DNA from: Pseudomonadaceae bacterium UBA836
GTDB lineage: Bacteria; Pseudomonadota; Gammaproteobacteria; Pseudomonadales; Pseudomonadaceae
DNA length: 11,096 nucleotides
Assembly (NCBI GenBank): GCA_002296055.1
Contig: DBHE01000219.1
Coordinates: forward strand, 1-11,096
Reading direction: 5' to 3'
The notes under the pieces were generated by a model. It was given only the letters and a program-made list of their open reading frames with translations, did no database searches and was not told the DNA's origin. The translations under genes were made by a program, and so were the position numbers. Of the stretch, positions 1-6,153 are shown in pieces. Every line of letters starts with the position of its first letter. Position 1 is the first letter of the stretch.

Positions 1-107
1 ATGGCGCGGCGGTAGGCCATGCGCTTTTTGTCTTCCTGTCGGCGGCGTTCGCGGCGCTCGCTGGCAGCGGAGTGAGTGTCACCTGCAAAATCCGGATTAA
101 AGGCCAT
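1..107 (-). CDS. 5' part of an unrecognised, highly basic protein (cut by the window edge)
   Basis: An ATG on the minus strand at 107-105 opens a frame that runs off the left edge, giving 35 complete codons. GGGAG lies about 8 nt upstream of the ATG, a good ribosome-binding site. The peptide begins MAFNPDFAG and continues into a strongly charged stretch rich in Arg, Glu and Lys (residues 17-34, including RRERRRQEDKKR). That composition suggests a helical or nucleic-acid-associated N-terminus, but I do not recognise the family. The gene is divergent from the CdaR-type regulator, with about 89 bp between the two starts. No clear sigma-70 promoter stands out in that gap. The start is well supported; the function is unknown. 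Confidence 0.6.
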   Translation of the reverse strand, partial: MAFNPDFAGDTHSAASERRERRRQEDKKRMAYRRA

Positions 108-196
108 GTTGGCGTCTCCCGAGTCGTGGTTGGTGCTGCGTCACGGGGGCATCATGAGCCAGCTTGCATGACCGGGTGATGACACAGGAGTGAACT

Positions 197-1303
197 ATGT
201 TTGAACTGGACCGGCTGCTGGCCCAGGACATTGTTGATAGGGCCATGGCGATCCTGCCTTACAACATCAACGTTATGGATCGGCAGGGCGTGATCATCGG
301 CAGCGGTGATGCTCAGCGCATCGATTCACTGCATGAAGGAGCCCAGCTGGTGTTGGCGAACCAGCGCGTGGTGGCGCTGGATGAGCAGGCTGCGGCCTGT
401 CTGCAGGGGGTTAAACCGGGTATCAACCTGCCCCTGCTGCATGCTGGCCGACTGGTCGGTGTGCTGGGCATCACCGGCGACCCGGAACAGGTACGGCCCT
501 TTGCCGAGCTGCTGCGCATGACCGCCGAGATGCTGGTCGAGCAGCGTGTGCTGCAGGCCGAGCAGCACTGGCGCGGGCAGCAGCAGGAAGCCTGGCTGGT
601 CAACCTGCTGGAGCGTGGCTACCCACTGGCGAGCCTGGAGGCCGACGCCGAGCGCCTGCGCATGCGCTGGAAGTGGCCGCTGCAGGGCTGTCTGCTGTGC
701 CTGGCGAGCGAAACCGACCACGAGTTGGCCCAGGGCCAGCTGATCAGCCAGATGCGCCTGCGCCATCCGCATGACATCATCCTGCCGCTGGGCCTGCATG
801 ACGTGCTCTGGCTGCGCAGCGGCAAGACCGAGACGGTGCGGCGCAGCTGGCTGGAGCAGGCTGATCAGCGCGGCTGGCCGGTGGGCCGCCTGCTGCTGGC
901 CGAAGCGGTCGAGTCACTGGCGGATTTGCGAGAGGCCACCGAGGCGCTGATAAACCTGCGTGATTACGCTCAGGAGATGCGCCTGTCCGAGCGTCTGGTC
1001 GGGCTGGGGGATTACCGCCTGGCGGTGTTGCTGCATCAACAGCAGGGCAGCTGGACCGTGCAGCGCCTGCTGGCGCCGTTGCAGCCCCTGCGCCGGGCCG
1101 ATGGCAGCGGACAGCTGGTCGCCACCCTGCGCAGTTGGCTGCAACATAACGGCCACACCCAGGCCTGCGCTGCCGCCCTGCAAGTCCATCGCAACACCTT
1201 GCGTTATCGGTTGGACCGGATTGCCGAGATAACCGGGCTGGATCTGGATCGGATGACGGATCGGATGTTGTTGAGTATTGGGTTGGCGTTGTTTCCTGAG
1301 TAG
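197..1303 (+). CDS. cdaR: CdaR-type transcriptional regulator (sugar diacid / glycerate responsive)
   Basis: This 368-residue protein matches E. coli CdaR (about 385 residues) along its length, as I recall that sequence. The N-terminal diacid-recognition domain (about residues 3-135) carries AQDIV, NINVMD, IIGSGD, LHEGA, GINLPL and MTAEM at the expected places. The C-terminal PucR-type helix-turn-helix (about 307-366) carries the signature HRNTLRYRLDRI at 331-342, followed by TGLDL. The middle part is divergent, as is usual in the family. AGGAG lies just upstream of the ATG. CdaR activates genes for glucarate, galactarate and glycerate use in E. coli. Here the downstream genes encode a GntP permease and a glycerate kinase, so local activation of that pair is the natural inference. 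No dehydratase or aldolase genes for diacids are present, so glycerate itself may be the effective substrate. It is a cytoplasmic DNA-binding protein. Confidence 0.9.
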   Translation: MFELDRLLAQDIVDRAMAILPYNINVMDRQGVIIGSGDAQRIDSLHEGAQLVLANQRVVALDEQAAACLQGVKPGINLPLLHAGRLVGVLGITGDPEQVRPFAELLRMTAEMLVEQRVLQAEQHWRGQQQEAWLVNLLERGYPLASLEADAERLRMRWKWPLQGCLLCLASETDHELAQGQLISQMRLRHPHDIILPLGLHDVLWLRSGKTETVRRSWLEQADQRGWPVGRLLLAEAVESLADLREATEALINLRDYAQEMRLSERLVGLGDYRLAVLLHQQQGSWTVQRLLAPLQPLRRADGSGQLVATLRSWLQHNGHTQACAAALQVHRNTLRYRLDRIAEITGLDLDRMTDRMLLSIGLALFPE

Positions 1304-1341
1304 CTGGGTGGCGGCTGCCGCTACGTTCCCCCCTAGCCATT

Positions 1342-1393
1342 GATCGGTCCCACGCTCCTGCGTGGGACCGCCTGTTGTGGCGCTCTTCGTCGG
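1342..1393 (+). repeat. REP-like palindromic repeat, copy 1
   Basis: The core is a perfect 10-bp stem, GGTCCCACGC (1346-1355) and GCGTGGGACC (1360-1369), around the loop TCCT. The tail GCCTGTTGTGGCGCTCTTCG that follows is shared, with a few differences, with the copy at 1681. The TCCCACGC/GCGTGGGA palindrome is a common intergenic repeat type in pseudomonads. It lies about 40 bp after the cdaR stop codon, so it could also help define the 3' end of that transcript. Confidence 0.8.
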
Positions 1394-1459
1394 CCCTCAG
1401 TGTTTGGTATCTGCTTTAGGGTTGTCTGGTTGCTCACTTTTCGCCTTTTACGGCGAGCC

Positions 1460-1487
1460 AAGGGGGGCCGCTTGCCCGGCCCCCCTT
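1460..1487. repeat. GC-rich perfect inverted repeat (11-bp arms)
   Basis: AAGGGGGGCCG (1460-1470) and CGGCCCCCCTT (1477-1487) are exact reverse complements around a 6-nt loop. The hairpin would be very stable. It is not followed by a T run on either strand, so a simple intrinsic terminator is not indicated. It is one of the internal parts of the composite repeat region. Confidence 0.75.
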
Positions 1488-1541
1488 AGCGATCCCCCCG
1501 GGCACCCGACTACGCGGCCCTTCGGGTTCGCTGCGTTGCTC

Positions 1542-1613
1542 GATTTATCGGGGAGTCGCAGAACTCGTCGCTGCGCTCCTCAGACATGCTGCGACTCTTT
1601 TTCCCGATAAATC
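1542..1613. repeat. Large inverted repeat with bulged 20-bp stem
   Basis: The left arm (1542-1561) reads GATTTATCGGG then GAGTCGCAG. The right arm (1589-1613) reads CTGCGACTC, a five-T bulge, then CCCGATAAATC. The two arms pair perfectly over 9 and 11 bp with only the T bulge between. The inner 27 nt contain CTGCGCTC and CAGACATG, motifs I associate with a dispersed Pseudomonas repeat. This is a palindromic intergenic element rather than a gene. Confidence 0.8.
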
Positions 1614-1680
1614 TGCGCTACTCGCCCGCGTAAACGGGGAGTTGGTCCGTGCATTCATCGCGTTTTCCCAGAACACATCT

Positions 1681-1733
1681 GATCACTCCCACGCTCCGGC
1701 GTGGGAGCGCCTGTTAGGACGCTCTGCGTCCGG
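1681..1733 (+). repeat. REP-like palindromic repeat, copy 2
   Basis: This is a direct copy of the unit at 1342-1393. The stem here is CTCCCACGC (1686-1694) and GCGTGGGAG (1699-1707) with loop TCCG, followed by GCGCCTGTTAGGACGCTCTG. Compared with copy 1, the base pair outside the TCCCACGC core changed from G-C to C-G on both arms together. That is a compensatory change and suggests the hairpin itself is maintained. Confidence 0.8.
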
Positions 1734-1790
1734 TTTGCTCGCCTTGCGCCCTGGGGCCGCAAGCCAGAGCGGATCTGCCCAGTTCAGGAG

Positions 1791-1819
1791 TTACTGCTAT
1801 TGGGCGGCCGAACAATAAT
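1791..1819 (+). promoter_or_regulatory. Candidate sigma-70 promoter for the permease-kinase operon
   Basis: TTACTG (1791-1796), a 17-bp spacer and AATAAT (1814-1819) give a good -10 (5 of 6) with a weak -35, as expected for a promoter that depends on an activator such as CdaR. It lies about 120 bp upstream of the permease start. GGCCG (1806-1810) and CGGCC (1823-1827) flank the -10 as a short inverted repeat. Assigned by eye only. Confidence 0.4.
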
Positions 1820-1844
1820 AAGCGGCCAATTCCCGTCTATTGTT
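1811..1844. promoter_or_regulatory. Inverted repeat AACAATA-N20-TATTGTT, possible regulator site
   Basis: AACAATA at 1811-1817 and TATTGTT at 1838-1844 are exact reverse complements with centres 27 bp apart. The left arm overlaps the candidate -10. Arms of this sort, separated by between two and three helical turns, fit binding by a dimeric or tetrameric regulator. CdaR is the obvious candidate from context, but I do not know its consensus well enough to match it. Confidence 0.35.
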
Positions 1845-1938
1845 GTGCATGAGCATAAGGCTTTTGTCCCGCAGGCTGGGTGACAATGGCTGCTTTCTGG
1901 CTGCCCAATGCGGCAAACACAATAAAAAGGAGTTCAGC

Positions 1939-3297
1939 ATGGGTCTGGTACTGATTCTGGTCGCGCTGATTGCGTTTATCGTTCTGGCGACTTCTCGTCT
2001 GAAGTTACACCCCTTTCTAGCCCTGTTAGCTGCCGCGCTGCTGGCCGGTTTTGCCTATCAGGTGCCGACCATGGAGATCGTCAAGACGATCACCGGGGGC
2101 TTTGGCGGCATTCTCGGTTACATCGGCATTGTCATCGTGTTGGGTACCATCATCGGCGTGATCCTTGAGCGCAGCGGTGCGGCCATCACTATGGCCGAGA
2201 CGGTGATCAAGCTGCTCGGTGAGCGCTTTCCGACGCTAACCATGTCGATTATCGGCTATCTGGTGTCGATCCCGGTGTTCTGCGATTCGGGTTACGTGAT
2301 CCTCAACTCGCTGAAAAATGCGCTGGCCGCGCGTATGAAGATTTCGGTCATCGCCATGAGCGTGGCGCTGGCGACCGGTCTGTATGCCTCCCACACCTTT
2401 GTTCCGCCCACCCCCGGCCCGATTGCGGCGGCCGGTAATCTGGGGCTGGAGAACAACCTTGGTCTGGTGATTCTGGTCGGTCTGGTGGTGTCGCTGGTGA
2501 CGGCGTTTGCCGGCATGTGGTGGGCCAATCGCTTTGTCGGCAAGGACATTCCGCTGGAAGACAATGGCGCCCACGTGATGGATGCCGAGGACTACGCGCA
2601 GATTCGCGCCAAGTACGGCGTGCTGCCCAGCGCAACCAAGGCTTTTGCGCCGATCTTTCTGCCGATTGGCTTGATCTGCCTGGGCACGCTGGCCAACTTG
2701 CCGGCCAAGCCGGTGGGCGAGGGCTTTGTTTACACGCTGCTGGCTTTCCTCGGTCAGCCGGTGGTGGCGCTGGCGGTCGGCTTGGCGTTGGCTTGCACGC
2801 TGCTGCGCTCGGACAACAAGCGTCAGGAGTTTCATGACCGCGTGGTTGAAGGCATTCAGGCTGCCGCGCCGATTCTGTTGATTACCGGTGCTGGTGGTGC
2901 CTTTGGTGCGATGCTTAAGGTGACCCCGCTGGGTGACTATCTGGGCGCGACCCTGTCGGCGCTGGGCATCGGCCTGTTTATGCCGTTTGTGGTGTCCGCC
3001 GCACTCAAGTCCGCGCAAGGCTCGACCACTGTGGCGCTGGTTACCACCTCAGCGCTGGTTGCACCGCTGCTGCCGGAGCTGGGTCTGGACAGTGAAATGG
3101 GCCGCGTGCTCTGCGTCATGGCTATTGGTGCTGGCGCGATGACCGTGTCCCACGCCAACGACAGCTTCTTCTGGGTGGTGACCCAGTTCAGCCGCATGAG
3201 TGTAGGCACCGCCTACCGTGCACAAACCCTCGGCACCCTGATGCAGGGTATCGCCGGGATCATTACCGTCTGGCTGCTGAGTCTGGTACTGCTTTGA
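1939..3297 (+). CDS. GntP-family gluconate/glycerate:H+ symporter
   Basis: This inner-membrane permease imports gluconate-like acids with protons; here the partner gene points to glycerate. The ATG at 1939 follows AAAAAGGAG with good spacing, so it is preferred over an in-frame TTG 99 bp upstream that lacks a ribosome site. That gives 452 residues, close to the 438-450 typical of the family. Family signatures are clear: IPVFCDSGYVIL at 111-122, SHTFVPPTPGP at 151-161, a QGSTTVA motif, and SHANDSFFWVV near the C-terminus. Hydrophobic segments run through the whole protein (for example 3-17, 24-40, 58-76). The stop codon overlaps the kinase start, so the two genes are translationally coupled. 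Relatives include GntT, GntP and DsdX, so the exact substrate rests on context. Confidence 0.9.
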   Translation: MGLVLILVALIAFIVLATSRLKLHPFLALLAAALLAGFAYQVPTMEIVKTITGGFGGILGYIGIVIVLGTIIGVILERSGAAITMAETVIKLLGERFPTLTMSIIGYLVSIPVFCDSGYVILNSLKNALAARMKISVIAMSVALATGLYASHTFVPPTPGPIAAAGNLGLENNLGLVILVGLVVSLVTAFAGMWWANRFVGKDIPLEDNGAHVMDAEDYAQIRAKYGVLPSATKAFAPIFLPIGLICLGTLANLPAKPVGEGFVYTLLAFLGQPVVALAVGLALACTLLRSDNKRQEFHDRVVEGIQAAAPILLITGAGGAFGAMLKVTPLGDYLGATLSALGIGLFMPFVVSAALKSAQGSTTVALVTTSALVAPLLPELGLDSEMGRVLCVMAIGAGAMTVSHANDSFFWVVTQFSRMSVGTAYRAQTLGTLMQGIAGIITVWLLSLVLL

Positions 3298-4448
3298 TGA
3301 AACTGGTTATTGCCCCCGATTCCTTCAAGGAAAGCCTGAGTGCCCGCGCCGTTGCTGAAGCCATAGCAGCGGGCTGGGCGCGCGTTTACCCCGATGCCGA
3401 ACTGCTGCTCTGCCCGATGGCCGACGGCGGTGAAGGCACGGTTGATGCGCTGTTGAGCGCCACCGGCGGCGCGCTGCAGCAGACCCGCGTCAGCGGGCCA
3501 CTGGGCGATCCGGTTGAGGCGCATTGGGGGCTGCTGCCGGATGCCCAGGCGATCATCGAAATGGCCGAAGCCAGTGGCCTGCACCGGGTTGAGCCGGCGC
3601 GTCGCGACGTGCTGGCAGCCAGTAGTTTTGGCACCGGTGAGCTGATTCGTGCGGCGCTGGATGCCGGTGTGCGGCGCATTGTGCTGGGCCTTGGTGGCAG
3701 CGCCACCAACGATGGCGGTGCCGGTTTGCTGGCGGCGCTGGGTGTGCGCTTTCTGGATGTGCAGGGCGCAGAACTACCCCCTGGTGGCGCGGCGTTGGCG
3801 CGCTTGCGACAGATTGACCTGACCGGTCTGGACACCCGGCTGGCGCAGGTAGAGGTGATGGTGGCCGCCGACGTGGATAACCCGCTGTGTGGCCCGCGCG
3901 GCGCCTCTGCGGTGTTCGGCCCACAAAAGGGCGCCAGTCCCGAGCAGGTGGCGCAGCTGGATGCGGCACTGGGTCACTATGCTGACGTGATGGCGGCTAC
4001 CCTCGGCGAAGACCTGCGTGACCAGCCGGGGGTGGGCGCGGCTGGCGGTTTGGGGTTTGCCGCCCGGGCGGTGTTGCGTGCCGGCTTTCGGCCGGGGGTG
4101 GAGCTGGTGGCGGAGTTGTCCGGGCTGGCGCAGGCGGTGCAGGGCGCTGACCTGGTGATAACCGGCGAAGGCCGGTTGGATGGTCAGAGTCTGCACGGCA
4201 AAACCCCGGTTGGCGTCGCGCGTATCGCACGCGCCGCCGGTGTGCCGGTGATTGCCCTGGCTGGCAGCCTGGGCGACGGCTATCAGCGGTTGTACGCTGA
4301 AGGGATCGGCGCCGCCTTCAGTCTGGCGCCGGGTCCGTTGAGTCTGGAGCAGGCCATGCAGCAGGCCGCCGACCAGCTCAGTGCCCGCGCCGCCGACCTG
4401 GCGCGGCTCTGGCAAATTGCCGGTACAGCAGCGCTGCGTTCCCGGTGA
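3297..4448 (+). CDS. Glycerate kinase, class I (GlxK/GarK family)
   Basis: This cytoplasmic enzyme phosphorylates D-glycerate with ATP. E. coli GlxK and GarK of this class make 2-phosphoglycerate, which enters lower glycolysis directly. The 383-residue length matches E. coli GlxK (381). Conserved blocks are MKLVIAPDSFKESLSA at the N-terminus, MADGGEGT at 41-48, GLGGSATNDGGAG at 131-143, DVDNPLCGPRGA at 192-203, and ITGEGRLDGQSLHGKTP at 288-304. The ATG at 3297 forms a TGATG overlap with the permease stop; an in-frame TTG one codon earlier is less likely. The tight coupling with a GntP permease and the upstream CdaR supports glycerate as the transported substrate. E. coli glxK or garK would be the nearest names, but orthology to one of them cannot be decided from sequence alone. 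Confidence 0.93.
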   Translation: MKLVIAPDSFKESLSARAVAEAIAAGWARVYPDAELLLCPMADGGEGTVDALLSATGGALQQTRVSGPLGDPVEAHWGLLPDAQAIIEMAEASGLHRVEPARRDVLAASSFGTGELIRAALDAGVRRIVLGLGGSATNDGGAGLLAALGVRFLDVQGAELPPGGAALARLRQIDLTGLDTRLAQVEVMVAADVDNPLCGPRGASAVFGPQKGASPEQVAQLDAALGHYADVMAATLGEDLRDQPGVGAAGGLGFAARAVLRAGFRPGVELVAELSGLAQAVQGADLVITGEGRLDGQSLHGKTPVGVARIARAAGVPVIALAGSLGDGYQRLYAEGIGAAFSLAPGPLSLEQAMQQAADQLSARAADLARLWQIAGTAALRSR

Positions 4449-4472
4449 GCCGCCACCTGTCGAGGTGGCGGC
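4449..4472. terminator. Perfect hairpin at a convergent junction, likely bidirectional terminator
   Basis: GCCGCCACCT (4449-4458) and AGGTGGCGGC (4463-4472) form a perfect 10-bp stem around GTCG. It starts directly after the kinase stop and lies 7 bp past the end of the minus-strand peroxidase gene. No T run follows on either strand, so termination may be inefficient or the hairpin may mainly protect 3' ends. Confidence 0.55.
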
Positions 4473-4479
4473 ACCAGGT

Positions 4480-5901
4480 TCAGGCCGTCAGCATCTGATA
4501 GATACTGGTTACCCCATTACTGCCGACCCTGTCGGCCGAATCCAGCGGTGACCAGTTACGGTTGGAGCCCAGGAAGGAGCGGTGGTCCAGCTCCAGCAGT
4601 CCGATGATCACCTCGGCCACCAGGCGCGCGCCCACCGGTCCAAGGCCTTCACCTTTGCTGAAGCTTTTCTCGCCATCCATGCGCCCAATCACCCGGCCCT
4701 CTGCCAGCAGGTAGAGCCACAGCGGCGTGGCCTTGGGCAGTCCCAGCTTGTCCCCGGCCTCGCGTACCTTGGCAATATCGGCAGCAGTAATTTCACTGGC
4801 CCCGCTGGCGGCCATGCACTCGGCCACCTGCTCGCCGGAGGGCACCAGAAAGCTCTGCGCACGCAACAGATTGCGCACTGCCAGTGAGCGCTCGAAAGCC
4901 GGCGTGGACGGGTCCATGAAGGGCAAATCGAGCAAGGCACTGGCCAGCTTGGTATCCATCTGGCCGGCGCGCTCAAAGTCGCCGTTGCCGCTGTCGAACA
5001 GACTCTCCCAGTCCACTACGCCGTCGGCACTGGCTACCGGGCTGAAGCCGCGACCCAGGGCCGACGTCGGGCTGAAGAGCACATGCTGGGTACCGCCGGG
5101 TTGCACACGCATCTTCTGCGGAATCATGGTGTGACCGAAGCGGTAGGCCGCAGTGGCAAATTCGATCGGTATGTAGGCGGCGTGGCTGCCGTCGCACTCG
5201 GGCCGATAGACCTTGCGGCCGTTGGCAAGAATGTCGTCCACCACCCAGTCGCCGCACAGGGTGCGCAGGAACTCGTTCACCACCAGCCACTGGTAATGCC
5301 AGGTCGTCACCCGTCTGGCCTCTTCCCACTCGCTGTGCACCTTGTCGTAGACAGTGTTGTGAAAGCGCAGCATCGCCAGCTGCATCTGCGAGATGACGCG
5401 GTTCTCGTCGTTGCGTGGGTCGCCGATGATGGCCGTGCCTTTTGGCGTGCGTGGCAGGTCGTGGTGGCGCAGGTCGTTGGGGTTACTTGGGTCGGCGTAG
5501 TCGCTGCCGGTCAGCAGCTTGTCACCGTCGTACAGGTAGGGGTGCGCCTCGGGCCCGTCGCCGTACAGGCAGTCGAGATCGAGGGTTGGCGTGCGCACGT
5601 TGATAGTGTCACCCGGTTCATTGTTGCCGCGCAGCGAGGAGCTGGCATCCAGGGTGATGTCGTGGTCAACGAACTGACCAAAGAAGATCAAGCCGGCCGG
5701 GACCTGCTTGGTCAGATTGGGTAGCCCGGTATCCTCCATCACACCACCTGCCTCGCCAAGTTCATGCAGCAGGGTGGGGTTGAGGTACAGCGGGGGCAGT
5801 TGGGGGAACAGACGAGCAAAGCGGTCGGGCTGGTTTTCACCAAACAGGCATAGGTGATTCATACCCTTGAACGGCACGATGCCGTGATGTCGAGCGGCCA
5901 T
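4480..5901 (-). CDS. Animal-type heme peroxidase, bacterial branch
   Basis: This 473-residue protein belongs to the peroxidase-cyclooxygenase (animal heme peroxidase) superfamily, which uses H2O2 to oxidise halides or organic substrates. The heme site can be read against human myeloperoxidase (MPO). GQFVDHD has the distal His80 (MPO His95). GDPRNDE at 160-166 gives the catalytic Arg163 and Glu166 (MPO Arg239, Glu242). YRFGHTMI gives the proximal His257 (MPO His336). Asp79 and Glu166 align with the two MPO residues that form ester bonds to heme; the MPO sulfonium Met243 is Asn here. The calcium loop TPTLDLD (104-110) and Asp81 also look conserved. There is no signal peptide or membrane segment, so a cytoplasmic location is expected unless export is non-classical. 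The ATG follows AAAGGAGA at good spacing. It stands alone as a gene, so its physiological substrate is unknown. Confidence 0.9.
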   Translation of the reverse strand: MAARHHGIVPFKGMNHLCLFGENQPDRFARLFPQLPPLYLNPTLLHELGEAGGVMEDTGLPNLTKQVPAGLIFFGQFVDHDITLDASSSLRGNNEPGDTINVRTPTLDLDCLYGDGPEAHPYLYDGDKLLTGSDYADPSNPNDLRHHDLPRTPKGTAIIGDPRNDENRVISQMQLAMLRFHNTVYDKVHSEWEEARRVTTWHYQWLVVNEFLRTLCGDWVVDDILANGRKVYRPECDGSHAAYIPIEFATAAYRFGHTMIPQKMRVQPGGTQHVLFSPTSALGRGFSPVASADGVVDWESLFDSGNGDFERAGQMDTKLASALLDLPFMDPSTPAFERSLAVRNLLRAQSFLVPSGEQVAECMAASGASEITAADIAKVREAGDKLGLPKATPLWLYLLAEGRVIGRMDGEKSFSKGEGLGPVGARLVAEVIIGLLELDHRSFLGSNRNWSPLDSADRVGSNGVTSIYQMLTA

Positions 5902-5999
5902 GGCGCTATCTCCTTTAGTGCATCTGGCGTTGGATAATCACAGGCTCGCGATACACAACTCCATTCTGCGCATCGGACAGCAGCGTTCTTAAATCTAGG

Positions 6000-6011
6000 C
6001 GCCAGCTGGCG
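6000..6011. promoter_or_regulatory. Perfect 12-bp palindrome CGCCAGCTGGCG
   Basis: CGCCAGCTGGCG is self-complementary and lies in the 252-bp gap between the divergent peroxidase and cold-shock genes, about 100 bp upstream of the peroxidase start. It could be an operator for either gene. No regulator gene for it is present nearby, and a GC-rich 12-mer palindrome can also occur by chance. The rest of the gap shows no gene. Confidence 0.25.
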
Positions 6012-6100
6012 ACAGCTCAAGTTATTGATTCCTTAGACGGATTAGTGGCAAAGAGACAGTATTCTGGTTTGCCTCATGGGCCGCGCGTGACTGCCCGGCG

Positions 6101-6130
6101 CGGACCAGTGCCTGCTTGCCGCGATATACT
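6101..6130 (+). promoter_or_regulatory. Candidate promoter of the cold-shock/DUF1294 gene
   Basis: TATACT (6125-6130) is a good -10 hexamer, 24 bp upstream of the start codon. The best -35 is poor: CGGACC at 6101-6106 with an 18-bp spacer. The short leader includes the ribosome site GGGAGG. Only the -10 is persuasive. Confidence 0.35.
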
Positions 6131-6153
6131 GCGCTGCTCTCAGGGAGGGCGGT

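Larger units (their letters stand above)
1304..1938. other. 635-bp non-coding, repeat-rich gap between cdaR and the permease
   Basis: No convincing gene lies here: open frames at 1362-1610 and 1701-1883 lack ribosome-binding sites and consist of repeat sequence. The stretch from 1342 to 1733 is a composite of two direct REP-like copies at its ends with two large inverted repeats between them (listed separately). A small hairpin with TCGCC/GGCGA arms also sits at 1441-1456. From about 1740 to 1938 the sequence is less repetitive and holds the likely promoter, an inverted repeat, and the ribosome-binding site of the permease. The text CGGCCCTTCGGGTTCGCTGC (1515-1534) and the hairpin after it resemble dispersed intergenic repeats I recall from Pseudomonas genomes; this is from memory, not a search. 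Confidence 0.75.

Noticed and set aside
1342..1733. CRISPR array or insertion sequence in the repeat-rich gap
   Set aside because: There are only two copies of the direct unit, spaced 339 bp apart, with no regular spacers and no transposase gene.
1362..1883. Small open frames in the cdaR-permease gap
   Set aside because: They consist of palindromic repeat sequence, lack ribosome-binding sites, and their peptides look like no protein family.
1840..1938. 33-residue N-terminal extension of the permease from an upstream TTG
   Set aside because: No ribosome site precedes the TTG, whereas ATG 1939 has AAAAAGGAG. The extra peptide is not part of the GntP family.
2236..3018. 260-codon minus-strand open frame opposite the permease
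   Set aside because: The product is rich in His, Gln and Arg, typical of antisense frames in GC-rich DNA, and it has no family motifs. The permease on the other strand is certain.
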